Below, piece by piece: positions 16,502 through 24,275 of a DNA stretch of 64,000 bases (the first letter of the stretch is position 1; each line of letters starts with the position of its first letter). The notes below the pieces were generated by a model, which did not search any database, was not told the origin of the DNA, and saw only the letters and a program-made list of their open reading frames with translations. The DNA is from Myroides sp. 1354 (GTDB lineage Bacteria; Bacteroidota; Bacteroidia; Flavobacteriales; Flavobacteriaceae), in contig NZ_JACAGN010000001.1 of the NCBI RefSeq assembly GCF_030324495.1, positions 443,838 through 507,837 of the forward strand. The letters are read 5' to 3'. A program made the position numbers and the translations under genes.

Positions 16502-17178
16502 GTTTTTCGTATTAATAATAATAGTTCGTTAGCAGGTCGATGGTCTTGATTGCGATTTGCTTTTTCAAAGTAAAATCTCGCTTTTTCGATTGATTTTTCT
16601 ATGTATACGCCTTCTAAATAATAGAGACCTAAATAATAATTGGCATCGTCAATTTCATAGCCTGTGTTATTGTTTTCAGAATCGTTGTTCACAATCGTTT
16701 CAAAAATAATAAAGGCTTTTTCTTTGTTGATTGATGTGCCTAGTCCATAATAATGGCAATAGGCAACTTCGATAGAAGGTGCTTTATCTATGGTTTGGGC
16801 TATTTGATAAAGGGAAAAAGCTTTGGTATAATCTTCAAGATCGCGATAAATTAAAGCCTTATTCAATGCGGCATATCCTCAATTATTATCAATGCCTATT
16901 TGATATAGGTTAAGGGCTAAGGCTATATCTTTTTTACAGTATAAACCTTCGCTATAGAAATCAGCTAATCGAATTGTAGCATCAATATCGCCTTTTTGTG
17001 CCGCTTTTTGATAGAAATGAAAGGCTTTGTGTTGATCCACTTCAATGCGTTCTTCTTCATTGATTACATAGCCGTGATCAAGGTGACTTGCAATTTCATA
17101 AAGTAGGTCACGTGTTGCAGTTTCAGCTTGATCAAGTATTTTCTGCCACTCTGCTAAAGAGCTAAATTGTTTTTGCAT
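16498..17178 (-). pseudogene. Sel1/TPR-repeat gene broken by one in-frame TGA
   Basis: Residues 1-99 (16879-17178) and 16498-16866 lie in the same reading frame, separated by a single TGA (minus-strand codon at 16879-16881) in the context DNN-stop-GYAALNKALIYRD. Sel1 repeats normally read N-x-W/x-GYAALN, so TGG to TGA is the simplest change. Repeats seen: AFHFYQKAAQKGDIDATIRLADFYSEGL, YCHYYGLGTSINKEKAFIIFE and DANYYLGLYYLEG. Whole length would be 226 residues. Could be a real pseudogene, a sequencing error, or two fragments still translated separately (an ATG lies at 16866). Sel1 proteins usually scaffold other proteins. Confidence 0.75.
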
Positions 17179-17208
17179 TATTTTAAAATTTAGAAACGGA
17201 ACATTTAA

Positions 17209-17961
17209 TTATTTCCACATCTTCAACTGCCAAATCCAATATAATCCACCCAGTGGAATACCAACAGTCCAAGCAGATTCTATTATCCCATTACCACTAA
17301 AACCAACCCCCAATAGAAACTGGAAATGTAGTAATTGGAAGGTTACTCCTCCAACAGCAGCATAGGTAAAAGAAGGGACATTCAAAAGAATAACAGCGAG
17401 GTATTTTAACCATTTTTTCTGTAAGTTACTGCGCTTAATTTCTCGTATAACGTAGATATTAAATAGTAAAACGGCTAAAGGAATAAGAGCAGTTAACCAA
17501 AATAAAAGTAAATCAGGTTTACTTACTTTGACATCAAGGGTGCGAATATCAATAATCTTCTTCGAAGAATCGTCAAATAGTAGTTGAAATACCCCAAGAT
17601 CACTTCCATTGTTGAATTCAACAAAGGCTCTTGTTGTATTGGGAGGTGTACTTTCCTCCGGATTCGTTGAGAGTGTCTTTTGCCATTTAACGAGAGAATA
17701 TTCATAAGGGTCTGTTCCAAAATGCTCCTGAAGTAAACCTTTGAAATGTTTGAATTGTAAACGTAATGTATCAGTATTTAAGCGTTCCCCTTGGTTGTTT
17801 TCGATTTGCATCTTGGAGATGCAAGTATCAAAATCATCTTGTTTTAATGCTTCAACAAAAGTTTTAGTTGTTTCTGTATAGGTAGAAGAATTAGACCAAA
17901 AGCTACAACTAGTTAATAGCATAAGAAGTAAAAAAGAGCCTCCTAAAAGGAAATATTTCAT
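17209..17961 (-). CDS. Lipoprotein with DUF4878-like domain and C-terminal membrane segments
   Basis: 250 residues. Lipobox TSC at about residue 19, a small alpha/beta domain (TKTFVEALKQDDFDTCISKM, FVEFNNGSDLGVFQLLFDDSSKKIIDIR) like the NTF2-like DUF4878/DUF3887 domains, then about three hydrophobic helices (LLLFWLTALIPLAVLLFNIYV, YLAVILLNVPSFTYAAVG, SAWTVGIPLGGLYWIW). A lipoprotein with membrane helices implies the inner membrane. Role unknown. Confidence 0.65.
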   Translation of the reverse strand: MKYFLLGGSFLLLMLLTSCSFWSNSSTYTETTKTFVEALKQDDFDTCISKMQIENNQGERLNTDTLRLQFKHFKGLLQEHFGTDPYEYSLVKWQKTLSTNPEESTPPNTTRAFVEFNNGSDLGVFQLLFDDSSKKIIDIRTLDVKVSKPDLLLFWLTALIPLAVLLFNIYVIREIKRSNLQKKWLKYLAVILLNVPSFTYAAVGGVTFQLLHFQFLLGVGFSGNGIIESAWTVGIPLGGLYWIWQLKMWK

Positions 17962-18009
17962 AGTTTGTGTGTTGTATGTTAGATGTTTAAAGTGTTTATA
18001 TCGTGAAAA

Positions 18010-18570
18010 TTAATTCCAAAAATGCTCAAATAGTTGAGGACATAGTTTCTGCATGCTTTCGGGTTGTTCATCACTCCAATCAAATTCAAAAGAAGGATAA
18101 TTTCCCTCATTGAATTCCACTTGATCTTCGTCTATATAATCGTAGAGCTCTTCACCTGTTTTGTTTTCAAAGGCTTCTAAAGCGACATACCAAAAACTTT
18201 CAAAGTCAAAAAGCTCATCTTCCGCTTGATCTTTTAAATGAATTAAGCTATCTGGGTTTTCTTTTGTTTGGTAATACACGTCTTTGCCCTTCGAAATTAC
18301 CCAATTTCTAAAATATTCAAATCCATCATCTGAGCAACCGCCATTCATTAAATAACCCGCACACCACATGGTACTGTTGTACGTATCATAAAGCAATTGA
18401 TCCGTGCGCAAGCGAAAGCCAATCATTTCCTTAGGCGTTAATTGTTCTAAGGCTTGAATGAGATAAGCTTCTTGTGCATCTTGATCGGTTGAATGTTGTA
18501 AGGAAGCTTCTACAAGATTCCAAAATAAGGTTTCATCTAGTAGTTCGGCTGTTTTTTCTAATTTATTCAT
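18010..18570 (-). CDS. DUF4240 domain protein
   Basis: 186 residues, cytoplasmic, acidic. The start (ETLFWNLVEASLQHSTDQDAQEAYLIQALEQL) and middle (LYDTYNSTMWCAGYLMNGGCSDDGFEYFRNWVISKGKDVY, FWYVALEAFENKTGEE) match the DUF4240 family as I recall it. The family has no known activity. It sits in a run of one-off small proteins, some lipoproteins. Confidence 0.75.
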   Translation of the reverse strand: MNKLEKTAELLDETLFWNLVEASLQHSTDQDAQEAYLIQALEQLTPKEMIGFRLRTDQLLYDTYNSTMWCAGYLMNGGCSDDGFEYFRNWVISKGKDVYYQTKENPDSLIHLKDQAEDELFDFESFWYVALEAFENKTGEELYDYIDEDQVEFNEGNYPSFEFDWSDEQPESMQKLCPQLFEHFWN

Positions 18571-18622
18571 CGTTATTTCTTTTTTTAGAGGTAATCGGTA
18601 AATAGCCCCTGCCTTGGTTGAA

Positions 18623-19297
18623 TTATTGTAAATCTAAGCCTTTTTTATGCAATGTACTAACATTGAAATAGAGTCCTGGAATAGTATAATATTCAGGGTC
18701 GAATTGTAAGAAATCGCAAGTGCCATCAAAAGTCTGTCCCGTTGTTTCTAAATCGAATAATTGGAGCATATGATGTTCGTGAGATGCTGAAATGACATGC
18801 ATAGCTGTTTCACAAGTCAGTCCGTTACCGGATCTACTAATGGCTACAGCAAATCCCTCAAAGTGTTTGGAAAGTAATGCCGATTGTTCTTCTTCTCCAT
18901 CGAGGTGATAAACATAGGAAAGAAACATCATGGCTGTAAATTCAAAGGGAAATTCATCTAATACTTCTTGGAGTAAGATTTTAAGACGAGGTATATCTTC
19001 CGTATCTGGATCTTTTTGATAATAGGCTTGAAGTTCTTGCTCTTTCGAAAAAATCCACTGCGGATCATAAGCAGTTTGAAATACATACCCATAATACAGA
19101 TACTCATATTGTTCTGCAGTAAGGGGAGTTGTTCCAGTTTTGAATTGTTGCATCAGCTGAGGATAGTAATACTCAGAAGAGGGATCCTGAATCTTCTTTT
19201 CAATGGTTGGATAAGAAGGAGCTTTAAATTCCGTAATCTGACCAAAGCTAATAACAGATAAAAATAATAAACAGAGGGTACTAATTTTTTGAATCAT
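18623..19297 (-). CDS. DUF4919 domain protein (exported)
   Basis: 224 residues with a signal peptide (MIQKISTLCLLFLSVISFGQ). The body (APSYPTIEKKIQDPSSEYYYPQLMQQFKTGTTPLTAEQYEYLYYGYVFQTAYDP and the helical tail ALLSKHFEGFAVAISRSGNGLTCETAMHVISASHEHHML) fits DUF4919, a Bacteroidota family of unknown function. Its first 17 bases overlap the end of the upstream lipoprotein gene, so the two are translationally coupled. Confidence 0.78.
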   Translation of the reverse strand: MIQKISTLCLLFLSVISFGQITEFKAPSYPTIEKKIQDPSSEYYYPQLMQQFKTGTTPLTAEQYEYLYYGYVFQTAYDPQWIFSKEQELQAYYQKDPDTEDIPRLKILLQEVLDEFPFEFTAMMFLSYVYHLDGEEEQSALLSKHFEGFAVAISRSGNGLTCETAMHVISASHEHHMLQLFDLETTGQTFDGTCDFLQFDPEYYTIPGLYFNVSTLHKKGLDLQ

Positions 19298-19889
19298 ATT
19301 TTTTTATTTCAAGACTTTCTAATATCGTTTCAAAAATTTCCATTTCATCCTTATAATATTTCGATTCGGAAGGAGCCAATACAATATTCCACAAATCATC
19401 ATCTACAAAAATAACCAGGCGTTTTACTCGCTTTGAAATGGTATCGTCAATGCGATTGACATATTCAACCACGTCAAAAGTTGCCTCTGCTGCGGGACGC
19501 CCTTTAAATGTAGTGGCTTTGGGTTCCTCTAAAATTTTGAAGTTCTTCCAAGGAAAATCGGGTTCATGTGATTCTCTTTCAATGCTGCGCAATCGACGGG
19601 CTAACACTTCAACCGGTGTGTCTTCTAAAATAGTTTGACTGTTGGGTTGGATGAGTAAGTCTTGGATATTGTCAATGGCAAAGATACTCTCTAATCCATT
19701 GAGTTTATAGGAATCCAAGTATAGAACGTCGTTCTGAACAAAATCGGTCAGGTCCTGATAGGCATAGGGTACTGTTGCGGTTACATATTGATTTTCAATT
19801 TCGTATGATTTTGAACAGCTCACTAAAAACATAGAAAAGAAAAGAAGATAGGCCCAAAGGACTATTTTTTTATGAAGTTGTAGTATCAT
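19281..19889 (-). CDS. Unknown lipoprotein, first gene of a coupled pair
   Basis: 202 residues. Signal with lipobox VSC at about residue 25. The body (VTATVPYAYQDLTDFVQNDVLYLDSYKLNGLESIFAIDN, TTFKGRPAAEATFDVVEYV, ISKRVKRLVIFVDDDLWNIVLAPSESKYY) has a PsbP/Mog1-like alternation of strands typical of small periplasmic lipoproteins that read amphipathic or stress cues; this is only a resemblance. Overlaps the DUF4919 gene. Confidence 0.65.
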   Translation of the reverse strand: MILQLHKKIVLWAYLLFFSMFLVSCSKSYEIENQYVTATVPYAYQDLTDFVQNDVLYLDSYKLNGLESIFAIDNIQDLLIQPNSQTILEDTPVEVLARRLRSIERESHEPDFPWKNFKILEEPKATTFKGRPAAEATFDVVEYVNRIDDTISKRVKRLVIFVDDDLWNIVLAPSESKYYKDEMEIFETILESLEIKKYDSKN

Positions 19890-20035
19890 AATTTTGAAAG
19901 GATAAATAGCAATTTTAATAGGCTAAAGATAAGGATTTTGGTATTGAAGGAGGGTGAAATAAAAATTTGCAGTATTCATTTTTATATGAGAACCAGAGTT
20001 TTTCCTTACTTTTAAGCGTTATACAAGAGTTTATC

Positions 20036-20587
20036 ATGATGTTAGAAATACACTTACCTGAATTTCCTCAATTGGAAACGCAACGTTTGTTCCTGAGACA
20101 AACCGTGTTGACTGATGCAACTGAAGTATTTGCCATGCGTGCTAGTGCTGAGGTGATGAAGTATATTCCAGTTCCTTTGGCAACGGAAGTAAGTGAGGCG
20201 GAAGATTACATTCTATCCCTTCAAGAACGCATGGATAATAAAGAGTGTATCAATTGGTCGATTACCCTAAAAGAAACGGGACAAATGATCGGAACCATCG
20301 GATTTTACCGCATGAAACTACAACATTATCGCACGGAAACGGGTTATATGCTTTTGCCAGAATTTTACGGAAAAGGGTATGCACCAGAAGCTTTGAAAGC
20401 TTTGCTTGATTTTGGATTTTCTACTTTGGGATTTCACTCCATTGAAGCCGTGATTTACCCTGACAATATAGGCTCACAACGCGTGTTGGAAAAATGCGGT
20501 TTTGAAAGAGAAGCGTATTTTAAAGAAAGTGAGTTTCACGGGGGGAAGTTCGTGGATACCGCGATTTATTCGATTTTGGCTGAATAA
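20036..20587 (+). CDS. RimJ/RimL-type GNAT acetyltransferase
   Basis: 183 residues from the ATG at 20036 (a TTG at 19967 gives an unlikely longer form; a second ATG at 20039 is possible). The family pattern is complete: LETQRLFLRQTVLTDATEVFAMRAS, SLQERMDNKECINWSITLKETGQMIGTIGF, TGYMLLPEFYGKGYAPEALKALLDFGFSTLGFHSIEAVIYPDNIGSQRVLEKCGFERE. These acetylate protein N-termini or small amines; the substrate is unknown. Confidence 0.9.
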   Translation: MMLEIHLPEFPQLETQRLFLRQTVLTDATEVFAMRASAEVMKYIPVPLATEVSEAEDYILSLQERMDNKECINWSITLKETGQMIGTIGFYRMKLQHYRTETGYMLLPEFYGKGYAPEALKALLDFGFSTLGFHSIEAVIYPDNIGSQRVLEKCGFEREAYFKESEFHGGKFVDTAIYSILAE

Positions 20588-20756
20588 ATCAATCATTTTA
20601 ATCAAACGCATCAAAAAATAAAAGATGCTCTTTATTTAGGTAATCAGTTTCAATATAGAAAGAGAGATGTGTCATTGCATAAAAGATGTAAATTTTTTTA
20701 CATTTTGGATTGTTTTTTGTGGCTGAATGGATATAGTAATTCTAATTCTTTAAGTC

Positions 20757-21221
20757 ATGAGAAAGTTAGTTTTAATTTTATTGGGGATGGGTTTTCTTTT
20801 TTCCTATGCAAGTGAGAAAGGAAAAAATGTACCATCAAGTAATCAACAGATTGTAATAGATTATAATTTACAATTTAAGAAGGATGTGATGCGTGATGTT
20901 AAAATAAAATCCTTGCATCCGTTCGTTATTGAGTCTAACCTTTTCGAAGTGGTGATTATGTATAATAATGATACAGGCGATATAGGTTATGGTGTTGTTC
21001 AAAAGTATGCTGTGATTTCGAATACAAGTGATTTTTATTATTCTGCCCTCGTGATAACAACTAGGAGTGGAGATAGAGATGGTTATTACTTCTACACAAA
21101 AGGAGATAGAACTTGTGGTATCTATGGTACATATGGAAGTGATGGGAGTTTTACTGCAGCAAGTAAGGCTACACAAGTTTTGATGAATTTTTGTTTTGAC
21201 GGTATACTTGCATTTAGTTGA
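20757..21221 (+). CDS. Unknown exported protein
   Basis: 154 residues with a hydrophobic signal (MRKLVLILLGMGFLFSYA). The mature part is beta-rich with DYNLQFKKDVMRDVKIKSLHPFVIESNLFEVVIMYNND and a glycine/aspartate-rich stretch (TRSGDRDGYYFYTKGDRTCGIYGTYGSDGSF) with two cysteines (TCGIYG and MNFCFDG) that could form a disulfide. No family recognised. A small lipoprotein gene follows 14 bases later. Confidence 0.55.
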   Translation: MRKLVLILLGMGFLFSYASEKGKNVPSSNQQIVIDYNLQFKKDVMRDVKIKSLHPFVIESNLFEVVIMYNNDTGDIGYGVVQKYAVISNTSDFYYSALVITTRSGDRDGYYFYTKGDRTCGIYGTYGSDGSFTAASKATQVLMNFCFDGILAFS

Positions 21222-21235
21222 AAATATAGGATATC

Positions 21236-21439
21236 ATGAAGTTTTTTTTACTATTTTCTATCGTAGTAATCTGTTCGTGTCAGACTACGATTAAGCACTA
21301 TAACACGGTAGAGCAAAGAGATTCTATTTTTTATTTATCAGTTCCTTTAAATCAAGAGCATGTATTGAAACAGTTTGATAGTCTTAAAATCGATTTAGAT
21401 GCCAATGAAACGAATAACGCACCGATACTGCTAAAATAA
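21236..21439 (+). CDS. Small lipoprotein of unknown role
   Basis: 67 residues: MKFFLLFSIVVICSCQTT has a clear lipobox (CSC) near residue 15, followed by about 50 charged residues (KHYNTVEQRDSIFYLSVPL, HVLKQFDSLKIDLDAN). It follows the unknown exported protein by 14 bases, presumably in one transcript. No homology recognised. Confidence 0.5.
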   Translation: MKFFLLFSIVVICSCQTTIKHYNTVEQRDSIFYLSVPLNQEHVLKQFDSLKIDLDANETNNAPILLK

Positions 21440-21623
21440 TGTTTTAATCAGGCTTGCATTAAGGGGCTTTTTCACAAGAAAAACCACGCTCTCATTGCAT
21501 TCGAGCTTGTTTTTTTATTTGTAACGTCTCTTAGAAAAGCAGAGTTTTCTACGAGGTTTATCTTTAAAAGGGATTACCTCCGCTTCGCTTTTCACTAGAA
21601 TAGCCCTTTTGTTTGCAACAAGA
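21440..21623. other. Structured non-coding gap
   Basis: No gene is seen. There is a TAGAAAA-GCAGAG-TTTTCTA hairpin at 21532-21551 and a pair of AAAAGGG/CCCTTTT arms around a GAAGCGGAGG-like centre (about 21566-21610). Unexplained; a decayed repeat or leader is possible. Confidence 0.35.
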
Positions 21624-21672
21624 TATAAAACACTAAAAACTACCCATTTTGGATAGTTTTTAGTGTTTTATA
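21624..21672. terminator. Strong bidirectional terminator
   Basis: A perfect 19-bp stem (arm TATAAAACACTAAAAACTA at 21624-21642, its complement at 21654-21672) with an 11-base loop between convergent genes. Confidence 0.8.
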
Positions 21673-21720
21673 CTTGGAGCTCTATTTTAATTTTATGTGG
21701 ATGCCTAAAGCAAGGAGCTG

Positions 21721-22263
21721 TTAATGGAAAGTGTTTGAATTAGATTTGATATATTGAATCAAAGCATTAAACAAAGGATTAAAGGTGTTATTGTCATTTA
21801 CTCCTGCCCAAACTAAATCAAATTTTGTGTCGGCAATAAAGATCTCCTCAAAAGTTTCAGGATTAATTAACTTTAACTGGATTCTGTTTTTATCTTCACG
21901 TTCAATTTTTAGGAAAAGGAATTTCTTGTATTTTCTATAGGCTGTATTGATGCCTATTTTTCCAATTAAGGAACCAACTTCATCCTGCATATTGGCTTTG
22001 ATGATTTCTTTCTCTAGTTCGTCAAAAGTTATTACTTGATCAAAATAACCTATCTTCTCAGCCATACCTTTCATAAAAGGTTCATTCTGCACAACTAATA
22101 ACTGTTTATTGTCATCTAATTCAAAGGGAAGTTCAGTCAGTATTTTAGCGGATTTTGTGGCTGTAAAATAACCATTTGCTTTTTTGTCCGATACCTTCAT
22201 CACGCTACAACTTTGAAGGAAAATAGAGGTAAGTAAAAAGGAAAAGAAAACTAGCTTTTTCAT
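21721..22263 (-). CDS. Unknown lipoprotein
   Basis: 181 residues from the ATG at 22263 (MKKLVFFSFLLTSIFLQSC), chosen because the preceding in-frame codons add a non-signal extension ahead of the hydrophobic stretch. Lipobox QSC near residue 19. Mature part: ATKSAKILTELPFELDDNKQLLVVQNEPFMKGM and YRKYKKFLFLKIEREDKNRIQLKLINPETFEEIF. No family recognised; its gene neighbours the integrase scar and may belong to the same accessory stretch. Confidence 0.6.
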   Translation of the reverse strand: MKKLVFFSFLLTSIFLQSCSVMKVSDKKANGYFTATKSAKILTELPFELDDNKQLLVVQNEPFMKGMAEKIGYFDQVITFDELEKEIIKANMQDEVGSLIGKIGINTAYRKYKKFLFLKIEREDKNRIQLKLINPETFEEIFIADTKFDLVWAGVNDNNTFNPLFNALIQYIKSNSNTFH

Positions 22264-22384
22264 AATAAGAATTTTGTTTGTAAAGTATGTTTTAATATTA
22301 TGCAAAATTAACTTATTTTAAATTATTTACTATGATGAAAACAGGAAGTATAGCGTTATTATTCTTTTTTTAGATATTTAACAA

Positions 22385-22654
22385 TTAAATTTTATTTTGA
22401 ATTTTACTACTGTAAAAAGTAAGCAAAGCTATCTGTATCAGGCTTACTTGCGTATGGATAAAATTGTTTTCCTCATTGGGAGGATGGGCTCTTTGTTTAG
22501 AGTTTTGCCGGTGTATAGGTTTTATGAATAGTCCTGTAGCAAATTGCTTTCTTTGTTCTTTATAGGTTAGCCTACAGGTAATAGGAGCTAAGCCTTGTTT
22601 ATTTAAACTACTCCTAGAAATAATAAACAACAAATTTAATTTATGTATTTCCAT
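22385..22654 (-). pseudogene. N-terminal fragment of a Bacteroidota tyrosine integrase
   Basis: 89 codons. The segment LNLLFIISRSSLNKQGLAPITCRLTYKEQRKQFATGLFIKP matches the arm-DNA-binding domain that starts Bacteroidota tyrosine recombinases (FxxxRxxLNKxGxAPIxCRIT...R..FSTGIF..P), and PPNEENNFIHTQVSLIQ matches the next helices. The core-binding and catalytic domains (R-H-R-Y) are absent, so the gene is a remnant. It marks a former integrative element next to tRNA-Ser. Confidence 0.75.
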
Positions 22655-22676
22655 AGTTTGTTTTTTTTAAAAATAT

Positions 22677-23930
22677 TTATAGACCAATTTCTGTAATTAA
22701 TTCATCCTTATCTTGATCAGATAACCAAATTAAGAAGCCCTTGTCTACAATATTTAATTTTAAATTACTACTATCATAGTCAATAATAATTGGGATTGTG
22801 TTTTTTTTAACTTGTAATGATGCTATAGATTTCAAGGCTTGAGTTAAATTTCCAGGATTTAAATCTTGCTTTTTAGGATGCTCTGCTTGTAGTAGAATAT
22901 TTATTTCATTTCTTTTGAGACCGATTTCTAATTTTTCAATATCTGATTTAAGTATTGCGTACATTATCCATTTATGCATTTCAAGTTCTGTTGATTGAAA
23001 ACCTTCAGAAATATTTGTTAGCAAATTGTTGTATCGACCAGAATGCTGTGATATTACTTTAGAAATAATATTCTCAAGATTAGTACAATTGATAAGAACT
23101 GTTTGGTCAGATTGTTCTTTTATACCATTTTCTATACTTATTTCATAACAAACTTCTTGTACAATGTATACGTTATTTAAGCTTTTTTCTATTAACTTTA
23201 TTTTTTCGTTTTCAGGAATAGTAATGTTTAATAATTCTTCTCCAGTAGCAATTAAATCTAATAAGTTTTGATCTGTCCATTCGTCTGCATTTACGGATTT
23301 TACTCTACCTGATAAGTCTCCATTCAATGCAATTAATCTATTTTCTTCAAGCCACACCCCAACTATTATGAATGTGAATTTTGAATTTTCATGAAAAGCC
23401 TTTAATTCTATAGCAAAATCTACTTGAGTCTCATCTTTCAAATAATGAAAATCTTCTATAACTATGTATTTGTTGAAATCTAGACTATTTAAAGCCTTGA
23501 TAATGTCATTAATATCTTCTGGATCTAGCTCTAATGGTTTATATTCCTTTTCATTTCCTTTTTCACCTTCAAGTTCACTATCAAAATCAGCTTTGCCAAA
23601 GAGATTCCAACCAAAACCAACTCTGATTTTTGCTTTACCACTTATAGTTTTTGTTTCTGAGATTTGGACAGTGAATCCAGCTTGTTTTAATATATTTATA
23701 TTAAGATTGTATAAATCCATTTTATTATCACAATGAACAGTGATATAATCTTTATCATTGAGATTCTTTTTTCTCAAACAAGTTTTTCCTTGTTTAGAAC
23801 TTCCAAAAATGACAATGTGATGTCCTCGATCTAAGGAATCAATAAATATTTTATCTGCTTCTCTTTCAATGTAGTTTAAGGGGATATCTCTTTGAATGCC
23901 AAATACGTCCTTTGTTTGAAATTTATCCAT
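22677..23930 (-). CDS. Lone P-loop ATPase (AAA/STAND-like), accessory
   Basis: 417 residues. Walker A is GSSKQGKT (residues 43-50) and Walker B is IVIED (156-160), followed by the sensor-like FIIVGVWLEENRLIALNGDLSGRV and a helical region. The C-terminal part (GLKRNEINILLQAEHPKKQDLNPGNLTQALKSI and the final IIIDYDSSNLKLNIVDKGFLIWLSD) looks like a winged helix. No nuclease or other effector domain is seen. Markedly AT-rich and sandwiched between the integrase remnant and tRNA-Ser, so it is likely foreign cargo; a defence or regulatory role is a guess. Confidence 0.7.
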   Translation of the reverse strand: MDKFQTKDVFGIQRDIPLNYIEREADKIFIDSLDRGHHIVIFGSSKQGKTCLRKKNLNDKDYITVHCDNKMDLYNLNINILKQAGFTVQISETKTISGKAKIRVGFGWNLFGKADFDSELEGEKGNEKEYKPLELDPEDINDIIKALNSLDFNKYIVIEDFHYLKDETQVDFAIELKAFHENSKFTFIIVGVWLEENRLIALNGDLSGRVKSVNADEWTDQNLLDLIATGEELLNITIPENEKIKLIEKSLNNVYIVQEVCYEISIENGIKEQSDQTVLINCTNLENIISKVISQHSGRYNNLLTNISEGFQSTELEMHKWIMYAILKSDIEKLEIGLKRNEINILLQAEHPKKQDLNPGNLTQALKSIASLQVKKNTIPIIIDYDSSNLKLNIVDKGFLIWLSDQDKDELITEIGL

Positions 23931-24022
23931 TTTTTCACTTTATTGTTAATACTATTTTTATGTTTTGTTGAAATTATTTTTTTAAAAAAACTGTATAATG
24001 CTAAAATAAGTAAAAATTAGTA

Positions 24023-24062
24023 TGCAACCTCAGAAAAAAACATGCAACCTATCTTGCAACCT
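24023..24062 (+). repeat. Three TGCAACCT direct repeats (candidate integrase arm sites)
   Basis: TGCAACCT at 24023-24030, 24043-24050 and 24055-24062 (start spacings 20 and 12 bp), about 125 bp beyond the 3' end of tRNA-Ser. Direct repeats of this kind are typical arm-type sites of tyrosine integrases next to an att site; assignment is inferred. Confidence 0.5.
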
Positions 24063-24152
24063 CCAAACAATAAAACTACATATCCCTACAAATAGTAGAA
24101 AGTAAGGGTAAAATATACTAAGTATTGATTATAAGAGGCTTATACAAATAAA

Positions 24153-24180
24153 AAAACCACCAACATCCGTTGGTGGTTTT
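24153..24180 (-). terminator. Terminator of the tRNA-Ser transcript
   Basis: AAAACCACCAAC-ATCC-GTTGGTGGTTTT: a 12-bp stem 5 bases beyond the tRNA 3' end, with a T-rich tail on the minus strand. Confidence 0.85.
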
Positions 24181-24185
24181 CCTTG

Positions 24186-24270
24186 CAGAGAGGAAGGGAT
24201 TCGAACCCTCGATACGTTGCCGTATACACACTTTCCAGGCGTGCGCCTTCGACCACTCGGCCACCTCTCT
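24186..24270 (-). tRNA. tRNA-Ser (anticodon GGA)
   Basis: 85 bases, read on the minus strand. Acceptor AGAGAGG pairs with CCTCTCT; D-arm GCCGAGTGGTCGAAGGC; anticodon loop CTGGAAA with GGA; a long class-II variable arm (TATACGGCAACGTATCG) and T-loop GGTTCGAATCCC. Discriminator G, no encoded CCA. Only 5 bases separate its 5' end from the ansA stop codon. Confidence 0.95.
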
Positions 24271-24275
24271 CTATA

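Noticed and set aside
16879..16881. Selenocysteine codon (TGA) in the Sel1 gene
   Set aside because: The repeat position calls for Trp, no Cys homology is expected there and no SECIS-like hairpin was seen just behind it.
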